Source: Sphingomonas sp. UBA978
GTDB lineage: Bacteria; Pseudomonadota; Alphaproteobacteria; Sphingomonadales; Sphingomonadaceae
NCBI RefSeq assembly: GCF_002292295.1
Contig: NZ_DBBS01000005.1
Location: 230,000 to 293,999 of the forward strand
Direction of reading: 5' to 3'
Length of the DNA stretch: 64,000 nucleotides
The notes beneath the pieces are model-generated. The model was not told where the DNA came from. It was given only the letters and a program-made list of their open reading frames with translations, and ran no database searches. Position numbers and translations under genes: made by a program. Below, piece after piece: positions 7,031 through 16,055 of this stretch; positions within the stretch are counted from its first letter, which is position 1, and each line of letters opens with the position of its first letter.

Positions 7031-8322
7031 CGCGCATCACCGGGCTGCGCACGCACGACATCCGCTTCCCGACGAGCGATTCGCTCGCCGGATCGGATGC
7101 GATGAACCCCGATCCCGATTATTCCGCCGCCTATGTCGTGCTCGACACCGACCGACCGGGGCTGGAGGGCCACGGGCTGACCTTCACCATCGGCCGCGGC
7201 AACGAGGTGTGCGTCGCCGCGATCGAGGCGATGCGCCATCTGGTGGTCGGGCTCGACCTCGACTGGATCGTCGCCGACCCCGGCCGCTTCTGGCGGCACA
7301 TGACCGCGGACAGCCAGTTGCGCTGGATCGGCCCCGACAAGGGCGCGATGCACCTCGCCACCGGTGCGGTCGTCAACGCGGTGTGGGACCTGTGGGCGCG
7401 GCACGCGGGCAAGCCGCTCTGGCGGCTCGTCGCCGATTTCACCCCCGAGGAATTCGTCCGCGCGATCGACTTCCGCTACCTGACCGATTGCATCACCCCC
7501 GACGAGGCGCTGGCGCTGCTGCGCGCCAGGGCGGACGGCAAGGCAGGGCGGATCGCGACCCTCGAGGCGCAGGGCTACCCCTGCTACACGACCTCGGCGG
7601 GCTGGCTCGGCTATGCCGACGACACGCTCCGGCGGCTGGTGCGCGAATCGGTCGATGCCGGCTTCCGCCACGTCAAGCTGAAGGTCGGGCGCGACCTCGA
7701 CGACGATATCCGCCGCCTGACCATCGCGCGCGAGGCGGCGGGGCCGGACGTGCGGCTGATGATCGACGCCAACCAGAATTGGGAGGTCGCCGAAGCGATC
7801 GACTGGGTCCGCGCGCTCGCCTTCGCCGACCCGTGGTTCATCGAGGAGCCGACCAGTCCCGACGACGTGCTAGGCCATGCCGCGATCCGCCGCGGCATCG
7901 GCGCGGTCAAGGTCGCCACCGGCGAGATGTGCCAGAACCGCATCATGTTCAAACAGTTCATGGCGGCCGGCGCGATCGACGTGGTGCAGATCGACGCCTG
8001 CCGGCTGGGCGGCGTCAACGAGGTGCTCGCCGTGCTGCTGCTCGCGGCGAAATACGACCTGCCCGTATGTCCGCATGCCGGCGGCGTCGGATTGTGCGAA
8101 TATGTCCAACATCTTTCGATGATCGACTATGTCGTGGTGTCGGGAACGATGGAGGGGCGCGTGGCGGAATATGTCGATCATCTGCACGAACATTTCGTCG
8201 ATCCCTGCATCGTCCGGAACGCCGCCTACATGCCGCCGACGCGGCCGGGCTTCTCGATCGAGATGAAGCCCGGATCGCTCGATCGCTATCGTTTCGCACC
8301 GCCGCCGGCGGCCGCGGCATGA
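7027..8322 (+). CDS. fucD: L-fuconate dehydratase
   Basis: This enolase-superfamily enzyme of 431 aa converts L-fuconate to 2-keto-3-deoxy-L-fuconate. The KxK motif (Lys217/Lys219), metal ligands Asp247, Glu273 and Glu300, and the catalytic His350 in 'CPHAGGVG' sit one residue away from the positions known in the Xanthomonas enzyme (Lys220, Asp248, Glu274, Glu301, His351). 'YTTSAGWLGYADD' and 'EYVDHLHEHF' are also diagnostic of the FucD/ENOSF1 group rather than rhamnonate dehydratases. Translation starts at GTG 7027, overlapping the upstream SDR stop, and the stop overlaps the next ATG. Confidence 0.93.
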   Translation: MTRITGLRTHDIRFPTSDSLAGSDAMNPDPDYSAAYVVLDTDRPGLEGHGLTFTIGRGNEVCVAAIEAMRHLVVGLDLDWIVADPGRFWRHMTADSQLRWIGPDKGAMHLATGAVVNAVWDLWARHAGKPLWRLVADFTPEEFVRAIDFRYLTDCITPDEALALLRARADGKAGRIATLEAQGYPCYTTSAGWLGYADDTLRRLVRESVDAGFRHVKLKVGRDLDDDIRRLTIAREAAGPDVRLMIDANQNWEVAEAIDWVRALAFADPWFIEEPTSPDDVLGHAAIRRGIGAVKVATGEMCQNRIMFKQFMAAGAIDVVQIDACRLGGVNEVLAVLLLAAKYDLPVCPHAGGVGLCEYVQHLSMIDYVVVSGTMEGRVAEYVDHLHEHFVDPCIVRNAAYMPPTRPGFSIEMKPGSLDRYRFAPPPAAAA

Positions 8323-9095
8323 AGCTGGGACTGGCCGGCAAGGTCGTCGTCGTTACCGGCGGCGGCGCGGGGATCGGCCGCGCGATCTCGACCGTGCTCG
8401 CCGAGGAGGGCGCGATCCCGGCGGTGCTCGGCCGCAGCCCGCCCGACCCGGCGTTCGCCGCCGCGCTGACGGCAGTTCAGCCGCTCCATATGTTCGTTCG
8501 AGTCGAGCTGGAGGACGATGCCGCCTGCGCCCGCGCGGTCGACCAGGTCGTCGGGCGGTTCGGCCGCGTCGACGCGCTGGTCAACAATGCCGGGGCGAAC
8601 GACAATGTCGGACTGGACGCGGGAGTGGAGGCGTTCGTCGCCTCGCTGCGCGCCAATCTGATCCATTGCTACGGCATGGCGCATCACTGTCTGCCGCATC
8701 TGCGCGCGGCGCGCGGATCGATCGTCAACATCTCGTCCAAGGTCGCGCTGACCGGCCAGGGCGGGACCAGCGGCTATGCCGCGGCGAAGGCGGGGCAGCT
8801 CGGCCTGACCCGCGAATGGGCGGCGGCGCTGGCGGGGGACGGCATCCGCGTCAACGCGGTGCTGCCGGCCGAGGTGATGACACCGCTTTACCGGCGCTGG
8901 ATCGAGACGACCGACGACCCCGCGGCGCAGCTCGCCCGCATATCGGACCGCATCCCGCTCGGCCGGCGCATGACGACCGATCGCGAGATCGCCGACACGG
9001 TCGTCTTCCTGCTGTCGGACCGCGCCTCGCACACCACCGGACAGTGGATCGTGCCCGACGGCGGCTACACGCACCTCGACCGCGCGCTCAGCTAG
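8319..9095 (+). CDS. SDR oxidoreductase, likely L-fucose dehydrogenase
   Basis: The 258-aa short-chain dehydrogenase has TGGGAGIG (residues 13-20), NNAG, Ser139/Ser140, and Tyr153/Lys157 (GYAAAKAG). In the Xanthomonas L-fucose pathway a dehydrogenase of this type oxidises L-fucose (also L-galactose and D-arabinose) to the lactone. Its place directly after fucD with an ATGA overlap, and before the permease, supports that role. Substrate preference cannot be read from sequence, and L-galactose, also present in pectin, is an equally likely target. Confidence 0.75.
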   Translation: MKLGLAGKVVVVTGGGAGIGRAISTVLAEEGAIPAVLGRSPPDPAFAAALTAVQPLHMFVRVELEDDAACARAVDQVVGRFGRVDALVNNAGANDNVGLDAGVEAFVASLRANLIHCYGMAHHCLPHLRAARGSIVNISSKVALTGQGGTSGYAAAKAGQLGLTREWAAALAGDGIRVNAVLPAEVMTPLYRRWIETTDDPAAQLARISDRIPLGRRMTTDREIADTVVFLLSDRASHTTGQWIVPDGGYTHLDRALS

Positions 9096-9108
9096 GACCC
9101 GCCACGCC

Positions 9109-10371
9109 ATGCCGACCGCTCCCGCGCCGCAAACCCGCCCCCGCTACACCGCCGCCATCCTGCTGACCGTCAGCCTGTTCTTCCTCTGGGGCATGGCAAA
9201 CAACCTCAACGACATCCTGATCGCGCAGTTCAGGAAGGCGTTCACCCTGTCGGACTTCGGCACCAGCTTCGTCCAGCAGGTCTTCTATTTCGGCTATTTC
9301 CTGTTCGCGATCCCCGCGGCGATGCTGATGAGCGCGCGCGGGTACAAGGCGGCGATCGTCCTCGGCCTGATCCTCTACGGCTGCGGCGCGCTGCTCTTCT
9401 ATCCGGCGGCGGAGGGCAGCCTCTACGCCCTGTTCCTGCTGGCCCTGTTCGTCATCGCGTCCGGACTGGCGTTCCTCGAAACCGCGGCGAACCCGCTGAT
9501 GACGGAGCTGGGCGATGCCGCCGGCGCCGCGCGCCGTCTCAACTGGGCGCAGGCTGCCAATCCCGTCGGCGCGATCGCCGGCATCCTGATCGGCCGCAAC
9601 TTCATCCTGTCGGGCATCGAGCATGACGACGCCGCCCTCGCCGCGATGACCGCAGGCGAGCGGCTCGCCTATTACGGCATGGAGGTGCGCGCGGTGCAGG
9701 CGCCCTACCTCGTCATCGGGTGCGTCGTGCTGGCCTTCGCGGCGGTCGCGGCCTGTCTGCGCTTTCCACCGGGCGATGCCGATGCGCCGCCGACCGCCTC
9801 ATGGGCAGGGTTGCGCACCGCCGCCCGCCAGCCGCGCCTGATCTTCGCCGCCGCCGCCCAATTGCTTTACGTCGGCGCGCAGGTGGGGATGTGGAGCTTC
9901 ACCATCCGCTACGCGCAGGCCAATGTCGCCGGGATGGACGAACGCGCCGCCGCCGATGCGCTGTTCGTGTCGCTGCTGCTGTTCGCGGCCGGTCGCTTCG
10001 CCGGCACCGCGATGATGGCGCGGGTGCGCCCGGCGACGATGCTGGCGCTGTTCGCGGGCGTGGCGGTGGCACTGACCGTCGTCGCCGCGACCGTGGGCGG
10101 GCGATGGGGCCTGTATGCGCTGGTCGGCACCAGCTTCTTCATGTCGATCCAGTTCCCGACGATCTTCGCGCTGGGGGTCGAGGGGCTGGGGCCGCTGCGC
10201 CGGGCCGGCGCGTCGCTGCTCATCATGGCGATCATCGGCGGCGCGCTGCTGACCGCGGCGATGGGCTGGCTGTCGGACCGCGTCGGCATCACCGCGGCGA
10301 TGCTCGTCCCCGCCGCGGCCTTCGTCGTCATCGCCGTCTTCGCGCGCTGGGCGCGGGAGCCGCGTCCATGA
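9109..10371 (+). CDS. fucP: L-fucose:proton symporter (FucP-type MFS permease)
   Basis: This 420-aa protein has about twelve hydrophobic segments and the FucP signature 'FFLWGMANNLNDIL' near residue 24. Asp35 and Glu124 (in 'FLETAANPL') fall where E. coli FucP has its essential Asp46 and Glu135. It would bring free L-fucose across the inner membrane. It starts 13 bp after the dehydrogenase and overlaps the next gene by 4 bp. Relatives also carry glucose/galactose or other deoxy-sugars, so the fucose assignment leans on the neighbouring catabolic genes. Confidence 0.88.
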   Translation: MPTAPAPQTRPRYTAAILLTVSLFFLWGMANNLNDILIAQFRKAFTLSDFGTSFVQQVFYFGYFLFAIPAAMLMSARGYKAAIVLGLILYGCGALLFYPAAEGSLYALFLLALFVIASGLAFLETAANPLMTELGDAAGAARRLNWAQAANPVGAIAGILIGRNFILSGIEHDDAALAAMTAGERLAYYGMEVRAVQAPYLVIGCVVLAFAAVAACLRFPPGDADAPPTASWAGLRTAARQPRLIFAAAAQLLYVGAQVGMWSFTIRYAQANVAGMDERAAADALFVSLLLFAAGRFAGTAMMARVRPATMLALFAGVAVALTVVAATVGGRWGLYALVGTSFFMSIQFPTIFALGVEGLGPLRRAGASLLIMAIIGGALLTAAMGWLSDRVGITAAMLVPAAAFVVIAVFARWAREPRP

Positions 10372-13300
10372 GGAAAGCCCCCCTGCTGCTGCTCGCGCTG
10401 GCCTGGTCGCCGATCGTGGCCGCGCAAACGTTGGTCGCGACAGAGGGCGTACAGCCCAACATCAAGGGCCGGCTCGACCGCCCCGTCCGCTACCGCCCCG
10501 ATGGCGACGCCTTCGTGATCGAAAACGGTCGCGAACGGTTCAACCGGTCGCTCTACGGCAACAACACCGCCTTCCGCGCCGACGGTGGCGACCGGCCGGA
10601 GTTCGTCCTGTATTTGCCCGGGCGCGGCGGCAATCTGCGCTTCGCGGTGCGGGGACGTGACGGCCGGAGCTGGTGGCTGCACGACGCGCGATCGATCACC
10701 ACGCGCTACCGTCCCGGCGAGCTCGACTATCGGATCGCCGATCCGCGGCTGGGCGGCGAGATCGCGCTGACGGTGGTGGCGCTCGCCGCGACGGAGGGCG
10801 TCGCGGTACGCGCGCGGGGGGCTGGCGTAATGCCCGGCACGACGCTCGTCTGGGCGTTCGGCGGGGTCGACGGCCAGCGCGGCAAGCGCGACGGCGACAT
10901 CGGCACCGAGAAGGTGCCGATCAGCGAATGGTTCGGCTTCCGCCCCGCGTTGGCGGAACGCAACACCGTCAGCGTGGCCGGGCGCGACCGCTTCGCCATC
11001 GCGGGACCTCCCGGCACGATCACCGGCACGGTGCGGAACGGCACCGTCACCGGCGTCGCCGATGCCGCGGGCTGGGACGATCCCGCGTCCTTGTTCGCCC
11101 CGCGCCGCGCCGGTGCCACGCCGGACCGGCCGGTCGCGATCGGCACGCTCGGTCTCGACGGCGATGCGTATCTGCTGCTCCAGCGCACGGCCTATGCCGC
11201 CAAGGCGACCGCCGATCTCGCGACCTATGCGGCGGTCAGCGCCGACCGGCGCGCGACACCGCCCCTGCCCTCGCTCGCAGCCCCCTATGCCGCCGCGACC
11301 CTGCCTGCGGCGTTCGAAGCGGCGCGCGCGCATTTCGATACGCTGCGCGGCCGGGTGCGAATCGTCACGCCCGATCCCTGGCTCGACGCCAGTGTCGGCG
11401 CGCTCAACGTCGCGGCCGACGCGGTGTGGGACGCACCGCAGGCCGCGATCATGCACGGCGCGGTGGCGTGGCGCACCAGGCTGCTCGGCTGGCGCGGCCC
11501 CTATGTTCTCGACGCGCTCGGCTGGCACGATCGCGCCCGCGCAAACTTCCGCGCGTGGCTGCCGCGCCAGAACGTCGAGCCCGTACCACCGACGCTGCCG
11601 CCCCCCGATGCCGCCAGCAACCTCGCGCGCAGCGAGGCGGGGCTGCATTCGAACGGCGACCTGTCGAATTCGCATTACGACATGAACGCCGTCTTCATCG
11701 ACGCGCTGTTCCGGCATCTCGCCTGGACCGGGGACATCGGTTTCGCCCGCGAAGCCTGGCCGGCGATCCGGCGGCATCTGGCGTGGCAGCAGCGGCTGTT
11801 CCGCCGGCCCTTCGGCGCGGAGCGGCTACCGCTGTACGAAGCTTATGCGCAGATCTGGGCGAGCGACGACATCCATTATGCGGGTGGCGGCGTCGCCTAT
11901 GCCTCCGCCTACAATCTCTACCACAACCGGCAGGCGGCGCAGATCGCGCGCCTGATCGGCGAGGATCCCGCACCCTACGACCGCGAGGCGGCGTTGATCG
12001 GCCGGGCGATGCGCGCCGAATTGTGGCTGCCCGACGCGGGCCGGTTCGCGGAATATCGCGACTGGCTGGGCGCCCGCGCGGTCCACCCCAGCGCCGGGCT
12101 GTGGAGCTTCTACCATGTCGTGGATTCCGGCGTGCCGACGCCGCGCGAGGCGTGGCGGATGGCGGATGCGATGGCGCGCGACCTGCCGCTGATCCCGGTG
12201 AAAGGTCCCGGCGTTCCCGCCGACCGGCCCTATGGCGTCTATCCGTCCAGCGACTGGATGCCCTACAGCTGGTCGGTCAACAACGTCGTGATGGGCGAGA
12301 ACCTGCATAGTGCGCTGGCGCTGTGGCAGGCGGGCCGCGCCGACGAGGCCTATACGCTCGCCAAGGCGGCGCTGCTCGCCAGCATGTATATGGGGATCAG
12401 CCCCGGCAACGTCGGATCGATGAACTATCTCGACGTCTATCGGCGCGAGGCGCAGCGCGACTTCGCCGATGGATCGGGGGTGATGGGGCGGATGATCGTG
12501 GAGGGATTGTTCGGGATTGCTCCTGACGCGCTGGCGCAGCGGCTGACGCTGCGGCCGGGCTTGCCGGGCGACTGGGACCATGCCGAACTGCACCATCCCG
12601 ACTTGGACATCGCGTTCCGCCGGGAGGGGAACCGCGAGCGCTGGACGGTGCGGCAGACCGGTACGCGGTTCGCGCAGGTGCAGCTGCGACTGGTCGCCCG
12701 GCGCGACGGCGTTACCGCGGTAACGGTGAACGGCAAGCCTGCGCATTGGACGCGCGATTCCGACGCGGTGGGGGCGCCCGCAATCCTGGTCGATACCGCG
12801 TTCGGGGCGAGCGCGGACGTCGTCGTGCACTGGTCGGGGCGCAGCATCGCGCCCGTAGCCCCGGGCGGTGCGCAGCTGGTCGCCAAGCGGCAGGGGGCGA
12901 TGCGCTGGTGGTCGCCGGCCGGCGCGCCGGTCGCACCGGTCGCGCCGCCGCTCGTGGTCGATCGCGTGCCGGTCGGCCCGCAACGCGCCGTCGACCTGTC
13001 GGGCGCGTTCAACGATCGGATCGATGCGATCTTCCGGCCGGGCAAGTATCGCGGCCCACGGTCGCCCTTCGTCTCGCTCGCGCTGCCGTCGCAGGGTCTG
13101 GGTGCATGGGCGGGCCATGTGAATGCCACCGCGACGATCGACGACGGCGGACTCCGGCGCGCCGCCAAGGCTGCGAACGGCTGGTTCCGCCTGCCCGACG
13201 GCGGCGGCTTCCGGACGCCGGCGGAGGGCCCCAATGCACTGTTCGTTTCGCAATGGGATGCCTATCCCGACAGCCGGACGGTGCCGCTGACCGGTCGCGG

Positions 13301-13688
13301 CCGGTTCCTGCGCCTGCTGATGACGGGCTCGACCAACCCGATGCAGAGCCGCATCGACAATGGCGAGGTCGTCGTCACCTATGCCGACGGCGGCACCGCG
13401 CGGCTGGCGCTGCGCAATCCGACGACCTGGTGGCCGATCGAGCGCGACTATCTGATCGACGATTACCAGTTCCGCGTCCCCGGCCCCCGTCCGCTGCGCG
13501 TCGATCTGGCGACCGGGCGGGTCCGCACCGGCGGGGCAAGCGTCGAGCAGGTCGAGGGGGGCGCGGCGACCGTGCTCGGCCTGCCGCTCGACCCGCGCCG
13601 GCCGCTCCGCTCGCTCACCGTCCGCGCCCGCGCCAACGACGTCGTCGTCGGCCTGCTCGCCGCGACGATCGAGGAAGAGGGGCGCTGA
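10368..13688 (+). CDS. DUF4450-containing six-hairpin glycosidase-like protein
   Basis: This very long exported protein (1106 aa) has a clear signal peptide (MRKAPLLLLALAWSPIVAAQ). The N-terminal third matches my memory of DUF4450: 'FVIENGRERFNRSLYGNNTAFR' region, then 'FVLYLPGRGGNLRFAV'. The middle third (about residues 330-700) looks like an (alpha/alpha)6 glycosidase, with 'LHSNGDLSNSHYDMNAVFID' and 'WMPYSWSVNNVVMGENLH'. A C-terminal beta-rich region of about 350 aa follows. It is translationally coupled to fucP, so it probably releases a sugar imported by this locus. The cleaved bond is unknown; with no fucosidase nearby it is a candidate for freeing L-fucose or a related deoxy-sugar (inference). 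Confidence 0.75.
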   Translation: MRKAPLLLLALAWSPIVAAQTLVATEGVQPNIKGRLDRPVRYRPDGDAFVIENGRERFNRSLYGNNTAFRADGGDRPEFVLYLPGRGGNLRFAVRGRDGRSWWLHDARSITTRYRPGELDYRIADPRLGGEIALTVVALAATEGVAVRARGAGVMPGTTLVWAFGGVDGQRGKRDGDIGTEKVPISEWFGFRPALAERNTVSVAGRDRFAIAGPPGTITGTVRNGTVTGVADAAGWDDPASLFAPRRAGATPDRPVAIGTLGLDGDAYLLLQRTAYAAKATADLATYAAVSADRRATPPLPSLAAPYAAATLPAAFEAARAHFDTLRGRVRIVTPDPWLDASVGALNVAADAVWDAPQAAIMHGAVAWRTRLLGWRGPYVLDALGWHDRARANFRAWLPRQNVEPVPPTLPPPDAASNLARSEAGLHSNGDLSNSHYDMNAVFIDALFRHLAWTGDIGFAREAWPAIRRHLAWQQRLFRRPFGAERLPLYEAYAQIWASDDIHYAGGGVAYASAYNLYHNRQAAQIARLIGEDPAPYDREAALIGRAMRAELWLPDAGRFAEYRDWLGARAVHPSAGLWSFYHVVDSGVPTPREAWRMADAMARDLPLIPVKGPGVPADRPYGVYPSSDWMPYSWSVNNVVMGENLHSALALWQAGRADEAYTLAKAALLASMYMGISPGNVGSMNYLDVYRREAQRDFADGSGVMGRMIVEGLFGIAPDALAQRLTLRPGLPGDWDHAELHHPDLDIAFRREGNRERWTVRQTGTRFAQVQLRLVARRDGVTAVTVNGKPAHWTRDSDAVGAPAILVDTAFGASADVVVHWSGRSIAPVAPGGAQLVAKRQGAMRWWSPAGAPVAPVAPPLVVDRVPVGPQRAVDLSGAFNDRIDAIFRPGKYRGPRSPFVSLALPSQGLGAWAGHVNATATIDDGGLRRAAKAANGWFRLPDGGGFRTPAEGPNALFVSQWDAYPDSRTVPLTGRGRFLRLLMTGSTNPMQSRIDNGEVVVTYADGGTARLALRNPTTWWPIERDYLIDDYQFRVPGPRPLRVDLATGRVRTGGASVEQVEGGAATVLGLPLDPRRPLRSLTVRARANDVVVGLLAATIEEEGR

Positions 13689-13702
13689 CCGGCGAAGACG
13701 CC

Positions 13703-13848
13703 TGGGGCCGATCGACATTCAGAAGATGACGTGCCGAAAACGGTGGTTTTGCGTGATCCGGAGCGCAGCCTACTATCGGTACGTGAGCACCGGAAGCGCG
13801 CGAAACCGCCGTTTGCAGGCCGTCAGGGCTGCATGTCGATTGGCCCTA
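13703..13848. repeat. 146-bp inverted-repeat element, copy 2
   Basis: Same element and orientation as 5218-5365, with most of the interior identical, including the central 'GGTACGTGAGCACCGGAAGC'. The left end has TGG instead of TAG and lies 14 bp after the stop of the DUF4450 gene. The right end gives the TAG stop of the convergent pectate lyase gene. Between two convergent genes it could also act as a bidirectional terminator, given its long hairpin. Confidence 0.9.
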
Positions 13849-15150
13849 CCGCGTTCCGGCGCGCGCATCGTACGCGGCGAGCACCGCGCCCGGGCCGGTG
13901 CCGAACCACGCATAGCCGCGGCGGCGGCCCGTGCTCAGCTCCATGTAATCGTCGTGGAGCGTCTTGTCGCGGTCGCCGAACAGCGGCTGGTTGCGGTCGA
14001 CGGTATAGAAGCGCGCCCACAACAGTGGTGCGGCCGGGTCCGCGATGAGGCGCCGGCCCAGTCCGTCGTTCGCATCGCGCCACGCCTGGCCATAGATGGC
14101 GCTGGTCCGCAGCCAGTCCGCCGCTGCGCCGATCGCCGTCTCTACGGCGGCGTTCCGGCGCGGCAGGCCCATCAGATACCGGAGCACGGCGGCGCTTTCC
14201 GGCGCGGCGAGGGCGGCGGGTTCATAGTTGCGCGCCGAGGTGATCGCCAGCGTCAGCGCATCATGCTGCTGCCCCCAACCCGTCCGCCGCCCGTCGCGCA
14301 CAACCTGCATGGCCAGGATGCAAGCAACACCCCGCGCCGCCGCCGCCCGCGCCTGCGACCGCATCGCGTCCGGTATGACCGCGAAATCGCCCTGCCCGCC
14401 GGCGACGTCGGTCAGCAGGTCGAGCACCTGCGCCATCGCATTGTCGTTCAGCGTGATCGCGTCGTGATAGCCCCCCTCGAGCGGCCAGACCTGCGGCCAG
14501 CCGCCGTTGGGATATTGCGCGTCGAGCAGATAGCGCACGCCCCGCTGCGCGCTTTCGCGATAGGGCGTCGCCGCCGCTCCCCGCCCCAACCCGGTGGCGA
14601 CCTTTGCAAGGAACCGGATCTCGTGCGTGGTCGCGTCATTGTCGATCGTGCCGACATAATGCCAGCTGAGCGACGGATCGAAATCGCCCGGCCGGGCCGC
14701 CGCATTCGAATTGTTCGAGACATAGGCCTGCCCGGGCAGGCGCACGGCCCCGCGCGGCTGGTTCTTTCCCCAGCCGCCCGCCGGGGTCTGGAAGCTGACG
14801 ATCGTATCGGCGATGCGCCGCGCTTCGGCACCGGCATACCAGTCGGCCGGACGGTCGAGCGGCATGGTCAGCACGCCATTGCCCGTCCCGGGTGCCGGCG
14901 GGATGGCCATACCCGGTTTGCGCTCGGCGGTGAGCCTTGCCTTGTCGGTACGCATCGCGGCCTGCGACCGCGCGAGATAGGCCGTCCAGACGCCGCGCTG
15001 CGACGGCGGCAGTGCGGCGATCCGCGTCGCCGTCACGCTCTCGGCCGGCTGGTTCATGCCGACGACCTTCGCCTGTGCCGGCACGGGGTGGAGGACGGCA
15101 AGGCAGGAGGCCGTACCGAGCAGGATGGTTGCGGATGTCGTCTTGGTCAT
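13846..15150 (-). CDS. pectate lyase, PL10 family
   Basis: The 434-aa exported protein has a signal peptide ending around 'PVPAQA'. 'SFQTPAGGWGKNQPRG', 'DAQYPNGGWPQVWPL' and 'GYHDAITLNDNAM' are the Gly-Trp repeats of the alpha/alpha toroid in PL10 lyases, and 'FGDRDKTLHDDYMELSTGRR' with 'RGYAWFGT' forms the conserved C-terminal active-site part. It would cleave polygalacturonan by beta-elimination in the periplasm or outside the cell. It is divergent from the fuconolactonase gene over 65 bp. Its stop codon lies in a repeat element. Confidence 0.9.
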   Translation of the reverse strand: MTKTTSATILLGTASCLAVLHPVPAQAKVVGMNQPAESVTATRIAALPPSQRGVWTAYLARSQAAMRTDKARLTAERKPGMAIPPAPGTGNGVLTMPLDRPADWYAGAEARRIADTIVSFQTPAGGWGKNQPRGAVRLPGQAYVSNNSNAAARPGDFDPSLSWHYVGTIDNDATTHEIRFLAKVATGLGRGAAATPYRESAQRGVRYLLDAQYPNGGWPQVWPLEGGYHDAITLNDNAMAQVLDLLTDVAGGQGDFAVIPDAMRSQARAAAARGVACILAMQVVRDGRRTGWGQQHDALTLAITSARNYEPAALAAPESAAVLRYLMGLPRRNAAVETAIGAAADWLRTSAIYGQAWRDANDGLGRRLIADPAAPLLWARFYTVDRNQPLFGDRDKTLHDDYMELSTGRRRGYAWFGTGPGAVLAAYDARAGTR

Positions 15151-15215
15151 GGTCGCTCTCCACTATGGGCGATGCCGGATGCTAAGAGGCTGCAATCGGG
15201 GAGACGGAGACGCGC

Positions 15216-16055
15216 GTGATCGACAGCCATGTCCACCTCTGGTCGCCGGCGATGGCGTTCCACCAATGGCCGGGCGCCGACCTGCCCGCGATCCATCGCG
15301 CCTATGGCCTCGCCGATCTGTCGGACCTCGATCCGGCGATCGACGGCGTGATCCTCGTCCAGGCGCAGCCCGATTCCCGCGAGACGGACTGGCTGCTCGA
15401 TCTTGCCGCGCGCGATCCGCGCATCGTCGGCGTCGTCGGCTGGCTGCCGCTCGACGCGGCCGATGCCGCGGCTCAGGTCGCGCGCTACGCCGCCCGCCCG
15501 GGCCTCGTCGGATTGCGCCCGATGCTGCAGGCCATCGCCGATCCGCGCTGGATACTGGGCGATGCGCTCCAGCCCGCCCTCGCCGCGATGAAGTTGCATG
15601 GCCTCTCCTTCGACGCCCTCGTCCAGCCCCGGCATCTGGGCGTTCTCCTCGAACTGGCGGAGCGCCATCCGGCATTGCGCATCGTCGTCGACCATGGCGC
15701 CAAGCCCGCGATCGGCGGCAGCGGCGATGCGGACTGGCGGGCCGGCATCGCGGCGCTCGGCCGCTTGCCCAACCTTTGGTGCAAGCTGTCCGGCCTGTGG
15801 ACGGAGCAGGCGCCCGGCGCCGACCGCGACGCGGTCAGGATATACGTCGAGCATCTGCTGCACAGCTTTCCGGGACGCGTGATGTGGGGCGGCGACTGGC
15901 CGGTGCTGCGGCTGTCGGGGGCGCGCCACGGCGACTGGCTGGCGTTCGCACGGACGATCGTGGCCGCGACCACACCGGCGCAGACGCCGTCCGTGTTCGA
16001 GGGCGCGGCGCGAGATGCCTATCGCCTGCCATCTAGCGCGCCTCCAGCAAGGTGA
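15216..16055 (+). CDS. amidohydrolase, likely L-fuconolactonase
   Basis: The 279-aa protein is a COG3618-type metal hydrolase: 'DSHVHLW' gives His5 and His7, 'VVDHGAKP' the third His, and 'GGDWPV' the conserved Asp. This family includes the L-fucono-1,5-lactonase that hydrolyses the lactone made by L-fucose dehydrogenase, completing the step before fucD. 'LVGLRPMLQAIADP' is also typical. Its 3' end overlaps the convergent GH106 gene by 23 bp. It stands apart from the main fucose operon but shares the locus, so pathway membership is likely. Confidence 0.85.
   Translation: MIDSHVHLWSPAMAFHQWPGADLPAIHRAYGLADLSDLDPAIDGVILVQAQPDSRETDWLLDLAARDPRIVGVVGWLPLDAADAAAQVARYAARPGLVGLRPMLQAIADPRWILGDALQPALAAMKLHGLSFDALVQPRHLGVLLELAERHPALRIVVDHGAKPAIGGSGDADWRAGIAALGRLPNLWCKLSGLWTEQAPGADRDAVRIYVEHLLHSFPGRVMWGGDWPVLRLSGARHGDWLAFARTIVAATTPAQTPSVFEGAARDAYRLPSSAPPAR

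Noticed and set aside
7027..8322. L-rhamnonate or other sugar-acid dehydratase instead of L-fuconate dehydratase
   Set aside because: Catalytic residue spacing and the segments 'YTTSAGWLGY' and 'YVDHLHEHF' fit the FucD/ENOSF1 group closely.
9909..11777. 622-residue minus-strand open frame over fucP and the DUF4450 gene
   Set aside because: Composition is that of an antisense shadow and it contradicts two well-supported plus-strand genes.
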